NCBI GenBank assembly: GCA_002914845.1
Contig: JXTC01000077.1
Coordinates: 365,425-429,424 of the forward strand
Source: Trema orientale
Taxonomy: Eukaryota > Streptophyta > Magnoliopsida > Rosales > Cannabaceae
Reading direction: 5' to 3'
DNA: 64,000 nt
In this document: piece after piece, positions 49,862 through 61,559 of the stretch
Position numbering within the stretch: position 1 is the first letter of the stretch
Layout: each line of letters opens with the position of its first letter
Translations under genes and position numbers: made by a program
The notes under the pieces: generated by a model
The model's database searches: none
Seen by the model: only the letters and a program-made list of their open reading frames with translations
What the model was told of the DNA's origin: nothing

Positions 49862-50374
49862 TTTTCAGTTTTGGTCTTCCCTCTTTGATTCATATTGTCA
49901 TAGAAAAGGAGGGGTTGACTCGTTGCCCGCCTAAGAGAAATTGTTATAGAATGACACCTTTAATTTGTATTGTTGTCCTTTATAGTATATTTCAATTGAG
50001 TTTCAGATAAGTTTTGTTCAGGAATTGGAGTCCGAAACAAAATTGGCAATTACATGTTTCTTCTTTTTGTTAAAACTTCTATTTTCTGACTATTTTATTT
50101 TTCTCACACGTAATTAATTATGACTAAATGACAACCAACTAACCGTCAATTTAGCCTCCCTTCCCATCTACCTCCCATTTGCCAACGCACTCATACCATT
50201 GAAAGAGTCTTTTTTTGGTTTATGTTTTTCTTTTTAGTGCTACCAAGATCGAAAAACGTGAGTAGCTACCCCATCACGCGGGGTGGTAGTTCCCTGCAGG
50301 ATGTAGATCGTATACATACCACCACCCCTTTTAATTTCCTCGCTCCAGCGTCTTCAGCCCTCAAGCTATCAACT
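49862..50374 (+). other. Spacer between the TGD5-like and cytochrome b5 genes
   Basis: Only about 510 bp, so it must hold the 3' UTR of the first gene and the promoter of the second. The open frame starting at 50222 continues into cytochrome b5, but the family start is the ATG at 50375. No clear TATA box. Confidence 0.5.
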
Positions 50375-50491
50375 ATGGCCGAACCAAGAGTTTTCACTCT
50401 CGCGCAGGTTGCTCCGCACAAGTCCAAATATGACTGCTGGATTGTCATCAACGGAAGAGTAAATCTTCTTTCTTTCTGTTTCACACACTGA

Positions 50492-50529
<38 letters not shown>

Positions 50530-50939
50530 CCCTAATACACACTCATGTACACACAAGATATCTATAATGAATTTCTGACAAAATTGAGCAGGTGCTGGAT
50601 GTAACCAAGTTCTTGGAGGAACATCCAGGAGGAGAAGAGGTTCTAATAGAATTAGCAGGAAAAGATGCAACCAAGGGCTTCGAGGATGTTGGGCACAGCA
50701 AAGCAGCTCAAAGCTTGCTTCTCAAATACCAAGTTGGAGTTCTCCAAGGTTACAAGATCCAAGATGCAGACAAGGACGTTCCACTCAAGGAATCCAGGAA
50801 CAAAGAGATGAAAGCCTTTGTGATTAAAGATGATCCAGTGTCCAAGTATGCTGCTATCCTCGACTTCTTTGTCCCTCTCCTTGTGGCCGGTTCCTATTTT
50901 GGATACAGATTCCTTAGCCGAGCAGCTGAAGTCGCCTAA
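50375..50939 (+). CDS. CYB5: Cytochrome b5, tail-anchored
   Basis: Two exons: 50375-50458 and 50592-50939, phase 0 (GGAAGA|GTAAAT, TGAGCAG|GTGCTG), product 143 residues. The heme-binding core has both axial histidines: H39 in [10 protein letters not shown] and H63 in [10 protein letters not shown]. An upstream CWIVINGR segment and the DVTKFL strand complete the b5 fold. A linker of about 35 residues leads to one hydrophobic helix (about 115-136, [19 protein letters not shown]), and the short tail SRAAEVA follows. That is a tail-anchored ER membrane protein with the heme domain in the cytosol. It would pass electrons to desaturases, hydroxylases and some P450s. The linker ([14 protein letters not shown]) is longer than in the short isoforms; the exact isoform is not clear. 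Confidence 0.94.
50491..50529. repeat. TA/CA compound microsatellite in the cytochrome b5 intron
   Basis: A TA run followed directly by a CA run, inside the 133-bp intron. Likely length-polymorphic. Confidence 0.85.
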
Positions 50940-51817
50940 TGAATCAAATTATTGTTTAGTTTAGAGTCTTCAGTGTCTTGCTATGCATCAGTATATGTCC
51001 TGCTTCTAGTGTTTTTTTTGTCAACTACTTTAAAAGATCAGGAAAGTCCAAACCCCAATTGATTTTCCTACTTGAATAAACTCAAATTTCTCCATTACGT
51101 CACATGCTAATCGTTCTTGGTTCTGGAAGTAATTCTATTCTGTTTTCATCCTCTCTAGATAATTGAAGAATGAACTTGTATCATATGGACCACTAAAAAA
51201 CGACATTTGTTTTTCAGAATACAATATGCTGGAATAGTAATAACCATTTATAAACAACCACAAGCACCTATCTCTGTCTGTCCTCCGTACAAATTATAAC
51301 AGAAATCGGATTCACAACCATATCAAGGGAGTATAGAGGCTCAAAATTACGAGTTAAAGCACAGCTAGTTACAGTGTTCCCATACAAATTACATGATTCA
51401 CAAAAATTTACCATCCCCATTTACATACTACTTGAGTAACAATAGTTCTTTCTTGGTAATATTAAATGAATATAACAATAAACACGAGGGGAGATATCAA
51501 ATTTGGCATACTACAGATAGTACCAGTGTACAACCCTTGTCCATTTTTCTCTGCTATCTTGTCTCTAACTAAAGTACAGAAGGATTTATTTATCCTTGAT
51601 CAAAGAAAGTTTTGGACAAGGAAACAGGAAAAGGAGATACAGGAAAAGGAGGTACAAAGAAAGAATCAGTGAAGGATGGAGCTTATTTTCCTATCAAGTG
51701 AGAACAAGAAAACACGAACCTATTTCTATCTAGTAGCAGCATGAAGAATTTGCTTTTGTACTCTCGAAAATCTCTGGCCCTTGTACCACCGTGAATGATG
51801 AAGCCTACCTCACAGTC
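50940..51817. other. Convergent spacer between cytochrome b5 (+) and syntaxin-like gene (-)
   Basis: Should hold both 3' UTRs. The open frame 51466-51672 has lysine/glutamate-rich low-complexity text and no domain. Nothing else seen. Confidence 0.55.
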
Positions 51818-53963
51818 TCACACAGCACGCAATGTGATTAAGACTGCAAAGAAACAATAAGCACAAGCCTCCATAAGCAGAAACAAACTAGTAAAAGGAG
51901 GAATAATATGTTCAACCAAAATCATATTGGGGCCAAAAAAATTTATGCATAATGCTCAAGTTGAACCCAACTAAATCCAAGATTAAATGCAGTGAAATTC
52001 TAAAGGAAAAATACAATGACGTCCAATAATGTTTATAAGGCTATGTGTGTGTGCATATGCGCGTGTTGGGGTGTATAAACAGGGGGTCCCTCATGGCCCA
52101 AGCCAAACACAATTCTCCCATAAGGTTAGGTCATTGGACCAGTTAACTTCATCGAGTTTCCTGAGTGTAACTGCCAAAAAGAATCAGGCAGGCAGGATCG
52201 GTTCAATTAACATAATTAGCAAGAATGAGTTTTCAAGTGCTGCTTCTTCTCTTTAGCAACGAAGAAACACTGCATCACATAACAGACACACGCAAAAATA
52301 CGTGATAAAGTTGAAGAAAGCTTACCAATCAAGCAAAGAAGAAGGACAATCCAAATGGTAATTTGAACAGGCCGGCTATACTGCATCTGATACTGAGATC
52401 GTTGAAGCTGTCTCTGAATAGCTCCGTACCAGCCATAAAGTTGTTTATCATAACAATCATCACAACTGTCCAAACAACTCTTACTTTTTTCGTAGCATGC
52501 ATTAATGCCCTAAATGGAAAATAATAATTATTAGTGGACAAAAACATATATAAAACTTAAGCAACTGATAAAAATTATGTAATCATTTGAACACACACCC
52601 TAGTCAACTGTGTAGGCCGTAGTAATGCAGTATCAGTTTCTTGATGACAGTCAGTTGCCTTCCACTTCCTGAAACCATTCTTTGACCACTTTAACTTTGA
52701 TGCAGATTCCATGGAACTAAGGAACCCAGATAAACTGGGTATCTTCCGCACAGGTTGCTCCGGCAGCTGATTTGAAGAACTAGGTACGAGACTATCATCG
52801 AATACTGCAATCTTCCACGAACCAATGTCGGCACTAGCACTAGCCGTCCTCCTATGTCCACGCAACTTCTCAAGCTCCAGCGACTTTTCCTCTCTAGTAT
52901 CTTGGGAACCCCACTCAGCAGAATGTGGCGAGTTCTTTGAACAATCCAGCGCCAATTCTTTATCCAATCCTTGTAGCTTTTCATTGTCCCTGGCATGGAT
53001 TTTAGCAGGATTTACGTCTTCAGAAGCTGGTGGCCCTGAAAGAAACAACGCAAGCTCATTGCATTCTCCTTCATCTAAACGAACCCACGGCTGGGAAGCC
53101 TTTCCCTCTAAATGGGAAGATTCCTGTAATGAATTCTCAACATTTGAAATCTGGTTCTCAATGGCAACAACAAATTCATGGTGCCTGTCTTTTGCGTCAT
53201 CGTTTGAACTTCTAACATAGCTTGACCTGACCGCCCGTTCAAACTCCTCCAACTGCATTGCCAACACAAAATTGAATCACATATTCACAGCAATGAAAAC
53301 AATCATGACGCGCAACAACCGAATGTTTTGAGCTCACACTTACCTGCCATTTGGTAGTCCCCAGGGCAGTTCGAAGATCCCTGTGAAGTTCCTCAGAGTT
53401 CCACATACTAGAAGCGTCTTTCTTCGCGTGTATCCATGTTCTGTACGTCGATTCCATCCTACAATGCCATTAAAAGTAAAATTATCAACAAATGCCAATG
53501 AACACCATTCTCAAAAAATCAATCTCAGGAATTCACATACATAATTATTCATCCTTAATGAGGCATTAAGTATCAAACCCTAACTCTACTGAATAAATGG
53601 TGGAGAAGCATTAAAACAATAGTATGCGAAATTCTGAGTCCGGGAATAATCCCTTATTCCAGACCAAATGCAAAAATTTCGCATATGAACCGTTTTTACA
53701 AGCTAATAGCTGGAATCAGATTCAACAGACTTCTAATTTTCTCTCCTTATGTGAAATTTTTCTTGGCATCCAAACAAATTAAAGGAAAAAAAATTGGTCG
53801 AATTGACAAAAACAAAAGGTCACGACGCCCTATAGGGAAAAGACAAAAACGACAAAGCATAATAAAACATAAACAAATATACATACCTGTCCGCTGATTC
53901 TTGAACTTCCTCAGCCGCAGAAAAAAATGGATCCTTCTCCCACCGGTCAAAACTTGTTGCCAT
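51818..53963 (-). CDS. Syntaxin-6 N-domain protein with C-terminal membrane anchor (t-SNARE-like)
   Basis: Five exons on the minus strand: 53887-53963, 53344-53458, 52599-53252, 52326-52509 and 51818-51843, product 351 residues with TGA at 51818-51820. Phases (2, 0, 0, 1) all agree. Residues 1 to about 105 resemble the syntaxin-6 N-terminal helical domain (DRWEKDPFFSAAEEVQESAD, YRTWIHAKKD, LRTALGTTKWQLEEFERAV). A long polar middle region follows, then a cysteine-rich stretch (INACYEKSKSCLDSCDDCYD) and a C-terminal hydrophobic helix (about 329-351, ITIWIVLLLCLIVLITLRAV). I see no clear SNARE heptad motif between N-domain and anchor, unlike SYP61, so fusion activity is doubtful. Arabidopsis At1g27700 is, as I recall, the matching 'syntaxin/t-SNARE family' gene. 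Exon 5 is only 26 coding bases. Confidence 0.86.
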
Positions 53964-55464
53964 TTCCGAAATCAACCACCCTCGAGCTTCGGATTATCAA
54001 AATCTTGTGAATAAATCAACCCAAAAAAATTCCACAAGGGAATGGGGTAGGGCTAACAGATTTAATGTCAACACCCAAAAATGGAAAATATCCTAAACAT
54101 AGTTTAATTTTTCAATTATACTACGAGGTATAAGATTAATAGCAGTTCGAATCGATCAAACTAGGTCGCGTATTAAGGAAAAGAAAAACAAAAAAGAAAG
54201 AGAGAGAGAGAGAGAGAAAGGGGAAAAAAAAAAAAAAAAGAAAACCGAAATGAAAATTTTGGTTGCCGACGATGCCAAGAAAAGTTAGGGGGAAGAAGCT
54301 TGTGGATTGGTGGCTAACTGTACATAATAATGACAAGGAGAGAGAGAAGAGGGGTGTTTTTTCCGCGGTCTGTTGTTTCTTTTTATTTATTTATTTTATA
54401 TTTTTTTCTGATTAAGTGGACGTCGTCTATTGAAGAAATTTATTTTGTCGTTTTTTGTCTGTAGACTTGACTATGAACAAACGACGACGTTTCATTGTCC
54501 TCAAAACCTAAAACAGTCAAAGGACAAATGAGTTTAGGAGGAGTGCGGTCAAAATTAGTGCCTCCCCTGCGTGTGTAAACTTTGACCTCTTATACTTGGT
54601 CGTTGCGTGTCCGTTGTCCGTTGACCGTTGCTTGATCTTGCATAGCAACATTAATGAATGTGCTTGTGGCAAATTCTTTAGTAGTAGCCTCCTTGGCTCT
54701 TAGGAGCCAGTTTGGCACTTAGCTCCCCTCCCCATCTGGAGATTACGAAGCTATTTGTGATTATAATATTATTACTTGCGTTACAATGTACACCTAAGCC
54801 TAACTTACGGTTGAACTTGCTCTTTTGTTGCTGGCAAATTTTAAGGACTAGGGCGGAGGTGGTGATGGATTTGTTAGTGATTACGATTCTATGCAACACA
54901 ATTTTTTGAGTTGAGGTGGTGTGGTAAAAAGAAGGTAAAAAGACTGAAAAAATTACATAGACGAAGGTCAATGACTCTCCATTAAGGCTCAAACTAAGAA
55001 TTGTTTGGAGTTCATAGGGTATTAACCCTCAAAAGAAGAGGAATAACTGGTTAAGATTAGGAATACTTCTTAACCATCAAAAGTTTTATCAATTATTGGA
55101 GTTTTTTTTTTCACGTGCTTTTATTTTGATTCAACTAGACTTTAAAGAACGCGAAATCATAAGAGGTTTTTAAAAAAAAGAGAAACATGAAACCCCCAAA
55201 ATAATACAATTAATGAAAGAAACTTTGATCTTATAAAAGTACTAAAAGTTAAGTCAATCGCATTCATATGTGAATATAGTAGATTATTCGTATGGTGAAA
55301 AGTTCATATTACATTGTCAATTATTTCCCGTAGGCATGAGAGGCTGAATACCTTTTCGTAAGACGAGATTATAGTAATTTGTATAAGGGGTAAATTATAT
55401 TGTTTATTTCTCGTGTTTTGTTTTTATCCTTGAATTATCCTTCTCCACTTAAAAGTTAAGAGTC
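53964..55464. other. Upstream region of the syntaxin-like gene and spacer
   Basis: Contains GA repeats and A runs (54194-54240; on the minus strand a CT patch about 230 bp upstream of the ATG), suggesting the 5' leader and promoter of the syntaxin-like gene. The remainder is AT-rich without a supported gene. Confidence 0.45.
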
Positions 55465-56029
55465 TATGGCACAAATGGTCTCTGAACTATTTAACTTGTG
55501 GCAATTTGGTTCTCAAAGTTTCAATTTAGTAATTAAGTCTCAGAATTTTTTCGATTTGAAGTAATTTAGTCCCTATATTGTCTAAATTGTAACTTACTGT
55601 TAAATTTTTTACTAAAAACATACGTAAAGAGCACATTTTAGCATCTAAAACTGTATTTAAGGGAAAATAAACTGAATAAAAGAATTTAGAGAAAATGAAA
55701 AATATATTATTTATATTTTTTTGGGGATCTTAGAGTTGCAAATATTTAGAAAAGAATTTTCTGTAATAGTTTATTTTTATGCTTAAAATTCAAAAATTAT
55801 CCTTCAAATATACTTTCAGATGCTACCACGTATTCCGTACGTGTGTTTTTGGTCAGAGGTTTAACAATATGTTGTAAGTTAGACAATTTAAGAGCTAAAT
55901 TGCTTCAAATCAGAAAGTTCAAAAGCTAAATTACCACAATTGGAATATTAAAGGCTAAATTGCCATAATTGGAACATTGAGGACTAAATTCCCACAATTG
56001 GATATTCATGGACCAATTTGTATCATTAA
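55465..56029. mobile_element. Inverted-repeat element 'GGCACAAATGGTCCCT', copy 2
   Basis: Matches the element at 46967-47495 along its length in the same orientation: TATGGCACAAATGGTCTCT at the left, ATGGACCAATTTGTATCAT at the right, with shared internal GATGCTACCACG and GTGTGTTTTTGGTCAGA-like text. More diverged ends and three extra copies of an (AA)GCTAAATTNCCACAATTGG unit near the right end. Confidence 0.65.
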
Positions 56030-56524
56030 CCCTAGAAGTAATAAATGTATATAATCAAATTTGAAAATGATAATACTAGAGTATCCTACCATGTGATTTT
56101 GTGGTGAATTAAAGGAAAAATTAAGTGATTTTTCTTAGTCACATGGTTAAGATTTAGAACAATTAGTCATCTTGCATTTTTCGTTTTTACTCTCAGTATG
56201 AATTCGCCCCTTATTTTTTTCTTGTACAAGTGCTTCCTAAATGGCAAAATGATTTTCTTTTTGCCCCTTTAACACTAATACCATCAGAAGACTGTTATTG
56301 AGAAAGTACCAAATAGTCATTTCCCCTTCTAGAGAGTTTTTTAAATATTAAATAATATATCATTTGGAATATAACTTCTAATAATATTTTTCATGGCATT
56401 AATGAATAAATGGAAAAACTGTTATATTATACTACATTTTTTTTCGTGTTTTATGTATGTAAATAGATATATTTAAAGCTAATTATACACCACCTATCAA
56501 AGATGAAAAAATGGGCCGAGTTTT
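56030..56524. other. Intergenic, no gene seen
   Basis: AT-rich spacer without recognisable features. Confidence 0.5.
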
Positions 56525-56815
56525 ACATCACCCATTAAAGGTGAAAAAATAGACCAGGTCAAACGGGCCAGTCTGAGGGCTGAGTTGGGCCATAGGTTTT
56601 TTTTTTTTTTTAAATGAAAATATATAATTTTTAAATATAAACAAATGGTTCCCATCCTGCCATATTTTAGGGCCAGGTCGGGCAGACCTGCCCCGTGGCC
56701 TAGTGGGCCTTAGGGCCGAGTTGGGCCATAACCTTAAAAAATTGAACCGAGCGCATATTTAATCAGGGCAGGCCAACTTAGTCCGCTTTGGCGTGGCTCG
56801 ATTTTCACCTCTACA
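56525..56815. mobile_element. Possible short hAT-type non-autonomous element
   Basis: GGGCC/GGCCC motifs crowd both ends (ACGGGCCAGTCTGAGGGC at about 56564, TGGGCCATA, then TAGGGCCAGGTCGGGC at about 56669, GGCCTAGTGGGCCTTAGGGCC). The outer sequences TAAAGGTGAAAA (about 56536) and TTTTCACCTCTA (to about 56813) are inverted. This resembles the ends of the complete hAT element at 9287-12493. No matching 8-bp target duplication was found. Confidence 0.4.
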
Positions 56816-57662
56816 ATATACGGAAGCTACGAAGTGTATTTTACTGTGGCTATAGAAAAGATAGTTTGTTCAGCCTACTAGTTCTCTTTTGCTTTTGAAT
56901 TAGCTAATGGTAGGAAGAAGCGATTTTTTTTTTTTTGGGTTTAGTTTATATCTGTTCATTTATTTAATCATAAACAAATTAGCTATTTAGAAATGTCTAG
57001 TAAAATAATTAGTAAAGGCATTTATTTAACTTTTTAAGAGGAGAAATATTATTTAACTCTTGCACATTGACGGTCTTCTAATGGTGTTAGTGTTGGAAGG
57101 GGCAAAAAAAAAACTAATATAGCATTTAGGGGCACTTGAATACAAAGTTAAAAATAAAGGATACAAATTCATAATTAGGGCAACAATTAGAGGGCGAAAT
57201 AACTAATTGTTCTAAGATTTATGGAGTTAATTGCACCGAACTACACTAAAAATATATGGTGTGGTGCGACTAAATAAAAAATTATTAATTACAAAAAAGG
57301 GACATAAACATAAATATCAAATACACAAATAGAATACAAAAATTTATAAAAATTAAGTATATGTGTTAAAAGTTAGTTAACACAGTTGACAAAGTTAAGT
57401 TATGAACCGTAAAACACAGTTGACAAAGTTAAGTCATGAACCGCAAATTGCATTGCGAATCAATTTAAGAAAAATATAGCTTTCATTTAATGAATTGTCA
57501 TAAATCATTATAGGTAATTTTGTTACCATTAGTGCGAAAAGCTCAATTAGTTAGGGTATTGCGGCTAGGTCGAGTTTGAGTCTAGAGACTCTACAATGTG
57601 TCCTAAATTAAATCTTAGTCAATTGGTGATAATCAAATCAGAATATTAATAAGAAACAATTG
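56816..57662. other. Intergenic, no gene seen
   Basis: AT-rich. A short tandem duplication lies at 57374-57440 (ACACAGTTGACAAAGTTAAG, twice). Nothing else. Confidence 0.5.
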
Positions 57663-57850
57663 GACCTATTTGGCGTGGCTTCAAAAGATCTTTTAGAGAC
57701 CAAAAATTACTTTTTAGAGTGTTTAGATGATACGTCAGAAGGTCTTCTGATTAGAAGACATTTTTAATGAAGCAGGTCTATTAGCTTTTTCAGGAAGATT
57801 GTTTTAGACTTTTATTTTAAGAAGTAAAAGTTATTCTACATGAGCCCAAT
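57663..57850. mobile_element. MITE with GGCCYGTTYGG ends, copy 2 (diverged)
   Basis: Matches the copy at 25347-25535 in the same orientation: GGACCTATTTGGCGTGGCTT, CAAAAGATCTTTTAGAG, GAAGCAGGTC, TTTTAAGAAGTAAAAGTTAT, and the end TGAGCCC. The terminal inverted repeat is more decayed than in copy 1. Confidence 0.6.
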
Positions 57851-59035
57851 ATCAATCATGTAAGAGGCTTAAGATGGAAAAAAATCAAGTGAAGGAAATT
57901 TTCTAATTTCCTTTTTATCCTGAAAATTCAATCCTTAAAAATCAAGATATGCAGGTACAAGATACCAAGGTAAACTTGCTCTTGGATACCTATGCTAATC
58001 TTTAATTTTTTTTTTTCAAGTATACCTAAATATTATAATTATTCTATTAGTATAGATGTGGTATTTTTTTTCTTTTGTCTAATTTACTTAGATACTAAAA
58101 TATCGGGTTGAATACTTATGGTATACACTTGGTATATATACTTATATTCTAATTTTAGTTTATGTACTAAGTATATAAATTTTTATATTGAGTATATATA
58201 TTTTATACGTGATATATACACAAATATATTAGTCATTTCGCTATACTATTTAAAAGTGGATATTTATTTAAAATGAGCCCAAAACTCTGTCATTTTCTTA
58301 CTTCTTATATGAACTAAGAAAAGTTGATCAACTACTTATGCATTCATAAATAATAGAAAAATAGTACAATACCCATTTAAGGGCATTCGGATACAAAATA
58401 GATATCTATAACAAACAAATTAAAATCAAAAGAGGAATTTTGCGCACTAGAATCCTCGTAAAATCGACACATGATAAGTGAACAAATCTTGGACATCATT
58501 AACACCCAATAGTTTTCTTTTTTTTTTTTAGCCATCACACAATAAAACCAACATAAAGAGAAAAAAAAAACTTTCAATTTTTTTTTTCCAAATAATCAAA
58601 AAAAGGAATGCAGAGAAGGAAATTATAAGGGAAATATCTATGCCACAACAAATGATTAATCCGGCATCTAATCCCTGGGGAAACATTTTATCTCTTTCTT
58701 CAATGGCACAACGAGAAATTTCGAGTAGTTCACAAAAAAAAGTGAATATTATTTCAGCACCTCAGCATTGTCCTTAAAAGGAACTGGGAAGAAGTAATGT
58801 CTCATCTAAAATTCTACATACCCCAACTTCATCCCCAAAACAAAAGGTCTTGATATCCAATGAAACAAGTATGAAAACAAATGAAACTATCATAAGCACC
58901 GTTCAAAAGAAGAACAAAATGGAGAGGGCAACAAGCGATGAATCGTGGAGGACAAGCCAGATGGCGCTAACGTCCATAACTAGCACTGGGCCGAGACCAA
59001 TTGCCTCAAGTGGAGCTGAAGCTTCCTGACCAAGC
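57851..59035. other. Repeat-rich spacer; LINE-like 3'-end repeat, copy 2, at 58342-58465
   Basis: The segment 58342-58465 matches 38265-38385 (see that entry). Between 58600 and 59035 base composition is less AT-rich, suggesting an old coding remnant, but every frame is closed and I do not recognise it. Confidence 0.35.
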
Positions 59036-60770
59036 TGTTAGGGTTTGTACCCTAAAAAAATGTATATTTTAGATATTTGCTGAATTGATAAAATAACATT
59101 TTCTATTTGAATTTGTGCATAATTTGTATGTCTTTAAATATCTAAAAATCCCTAGTTTATTTATGTGACCATAAATTTAGTATATAAGTATTATATACAT
59201 GAGGATTAAATTTATGGATAATAAACTAAACTTAGTTCGTAATAATTAATTAAATATTATTAGTATGGTCCATTAACATTGAGAATGTAATAGTCTTATC
59301 TGGACTATCGATGTGTTGACATCATAATAGATGTACTTTATATAATTCGATTATATAGGACTGGACCAGACATGATTTGAATCTCATATAAATTTCTTTA
59401 ACTGTTGAGCGTTCAAATGAGTCACTAGATGATCATATGTAAATCAATCTTAATCCTGAGTAGTTATAGACTCCTATTTATAATATTATGTTCTTTAACA
59501 TACTTGTTAAAAGTTTGTTTTCTAAACAGATCGAAATACTTGTATCTTGTGAGCATGATGAAATGAGCAACTGGGAATATAACTTACAGATATGGAATCC
59601 ATTCCTTCCATTAGGATGCTAGAAAGATGATTCTCTTGTGTATTAATTCAGGACTTGAACAGTTTGAGTACTTAATTTATAATAGATTTATAAATTAATT
59701 ATTCATTAGAAAATCAATGGTACACAAGGATAAAGATGTAATTGGAGAGGTAAATGGAACATGACCTAGTTCCAATTATGAATTATCTATGGAGGATTGA
59801 ACTACATATAATGATTAAATCGATGGACTACTCGCTATTTTCTGAGTAAATTAATGTTGTAACTTTAAGAGTACAATTCCAGAGTTTTAGTGGAATAATA
59901 CTGGAATTAATAAATTAGACAAATTAATTAAAGATTTTAATTAATTGGAGCTTGAATTAGAGGTCCATATATTCTCAATTCCATCTCTTACAAACACTAT
60001 ACTGGATATTACATTATTTCTGTTATTGCACACTTTGTTAGATAAATTGTTTGTCGACAATAATTATTAATTTTAATTAATTAATTTATTTTAAATTAAT
60101 TAATTTAACTTTATGGAGGGATAAATTCCTAATTTGTTTAAATTTTGAATTTAAAAATATCTAATTATCAGATAATTAGATAAACAGAAATTGAGAAACT
60201 GATTGAAAGCAAAACACTCTTCCTAGTTATCTGCTAGTTTATATATATATATTAATTAGATTAATTAATTTAAATATATATATATGTAATCACGTTTGTT
60301 TATAAAAAAAAAGGTTAAGGTAAAGTTAAAAAAAAATTCGTATATATATATTAATTAATATGATTAATTAATTTATTTATTAAATAGTTTAATAAATATA
60401 TATATATAAAGGAAACCCTAGCATATACTAGATACACGACGCGTTATTTTTCTATAGAGCCTCCATAACCTAGAGAGAAAAATAAGAGTCTTCCTATTCT
60501 CTATAGAAGAAACTTGAGTTTAAGAAATTGTACACAATGTCCACACATTTATCCAGTTGTGCTTGAGGCTTAGATTGAAAGATCATGGTTTGAAAGATAA
60601 AAAAACTAGGATCCGCTGATAGGCTACAAGAAGTATTAGATCTATTCTCTTTGTATGTTTCTATTTGCTATGAATTAATACTATACACTCATATAGTAAA
60701 TTGTCTTGAGACAATTTGTTTTTGTTACTGGGCTAATTTTCTGCTGTGAAAATCATTTTTAAAACCAACA
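59036..60770. mobile_element. Probable solo LTR, about 1.7 kb
   Basis: Begins TGTTAGGGTTTGTACCCTAA and ends AAACCAACA, the TGTTRG...CYAACA terminus of plant LTRs. There is no primer-binding site or coding sequence after the right end and no second copy in the window. The flanking pentamers are CAAGC (59031-59035) and TAAGT (60771-60775), equal except for two C/T differences. Inside are AT repeats and TTAATTAATTTA-rich parts (60065-60400) and a leader-like segment CTAGAGAGAAAAATAAGAGTC (60471 on) that may follow the LTR's own transcription start. Confidence 0.55.
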
Positions 60771-61355
60771 TAAGTTTCTCTCTAACCTCATCGTCCTCGA
60801 TGGTTCCCATACTCTAGCCTTCTAATATCTAAAAAGAGTGTGCACAACTAATTATGGCTTACTTTGGCAGTATGCGTAAATTCCATTAGATTTGATCGTA
60901 GAGGAAACTTACTCTTTCTTGGAAGATAAATTCCAATTGAAGCTAAAGTTGGTCATGTTATACATTTTAAATATCATATAACAGTAAAATATAAGTAAAT
61001 AAATTACAACCTTATTAAAACAAATAATAACTATGGAGAAATTAATCAAATAATATGAACAATTGAGCACTTATCAAATTCCACGTACTTTGACTTTGCT
61101 AGTCTCCAGGCAGAAAAAAAAAAGAACAAACTAAACCTAAACTACCCTAATTAAACAAACCTAACCTTTTAGCTTTTCTTCTCTAGAATTGAAAAAGTTG
61201 TCTTTAAATACAAACCATAAAAATTATTAGAAAGTAAAGTGTTAGTGATTAAAGTTAACTAAATATAACAAATTTGGTCAAAGCATACAAAGTGCTTCCT
61301 TAATGATTAGTTTGATTAGGCGACTATGGCAAGTGGCCAGCTAATAGAGCCCAAC
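60771..61355. other. Spacer between the solo LTR and the Copia element
   Basis: AT-rich, no feature recognised. The first 60 bp continue the composition seen before 59036, as expected if the LTR inserted into one older sequence. Confidence 0.45.
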
Positions 61356-61503
61356 TATTGAATTATTTGGTATCAATTAGAATTAATTACAAAATATCAC
61401 AATTGTATATTTGTAATTAATTAGGAGATATTTTTAGTAGCAATAAGTCTTATAAATTGTATCTTTTTTCAAAATCAATACAAGAGAAAAAAACCATTCT
61501 TCA
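61356..61503 (+). repeat. 5' LTR of the Copia element (left boundary approximate)
   Basis: The right boundary is set by the primer-binding site. It ends CCATTCTTCA. The left boundary is a guess at TATTGAATTATTTGG (61356; a TGTTG start changed by mutation) or TGAATTATTT (61359). The 3' LTR is outside the window, so it cannot be checked here. Confidence 0.5.
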
Positions 61504-61515
61504 TGGTATCAGAGC
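61504..61515 (+). promoter_or_regulatory. Primer-binding site, initiator tRNA-Met
   Basis: TGGTATCAGAGC, the complement of the 3' end of plant initiator methionine tRNA, used by most plant Copia elements to prime reverse transcription. It follows the LTR end directly. Confidence 0.92.
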
Positions 61516-61559
61516 AGGTTTCTCTGAAATTTTTGGCAAAACTTCTGTGAGAAAAAAAA

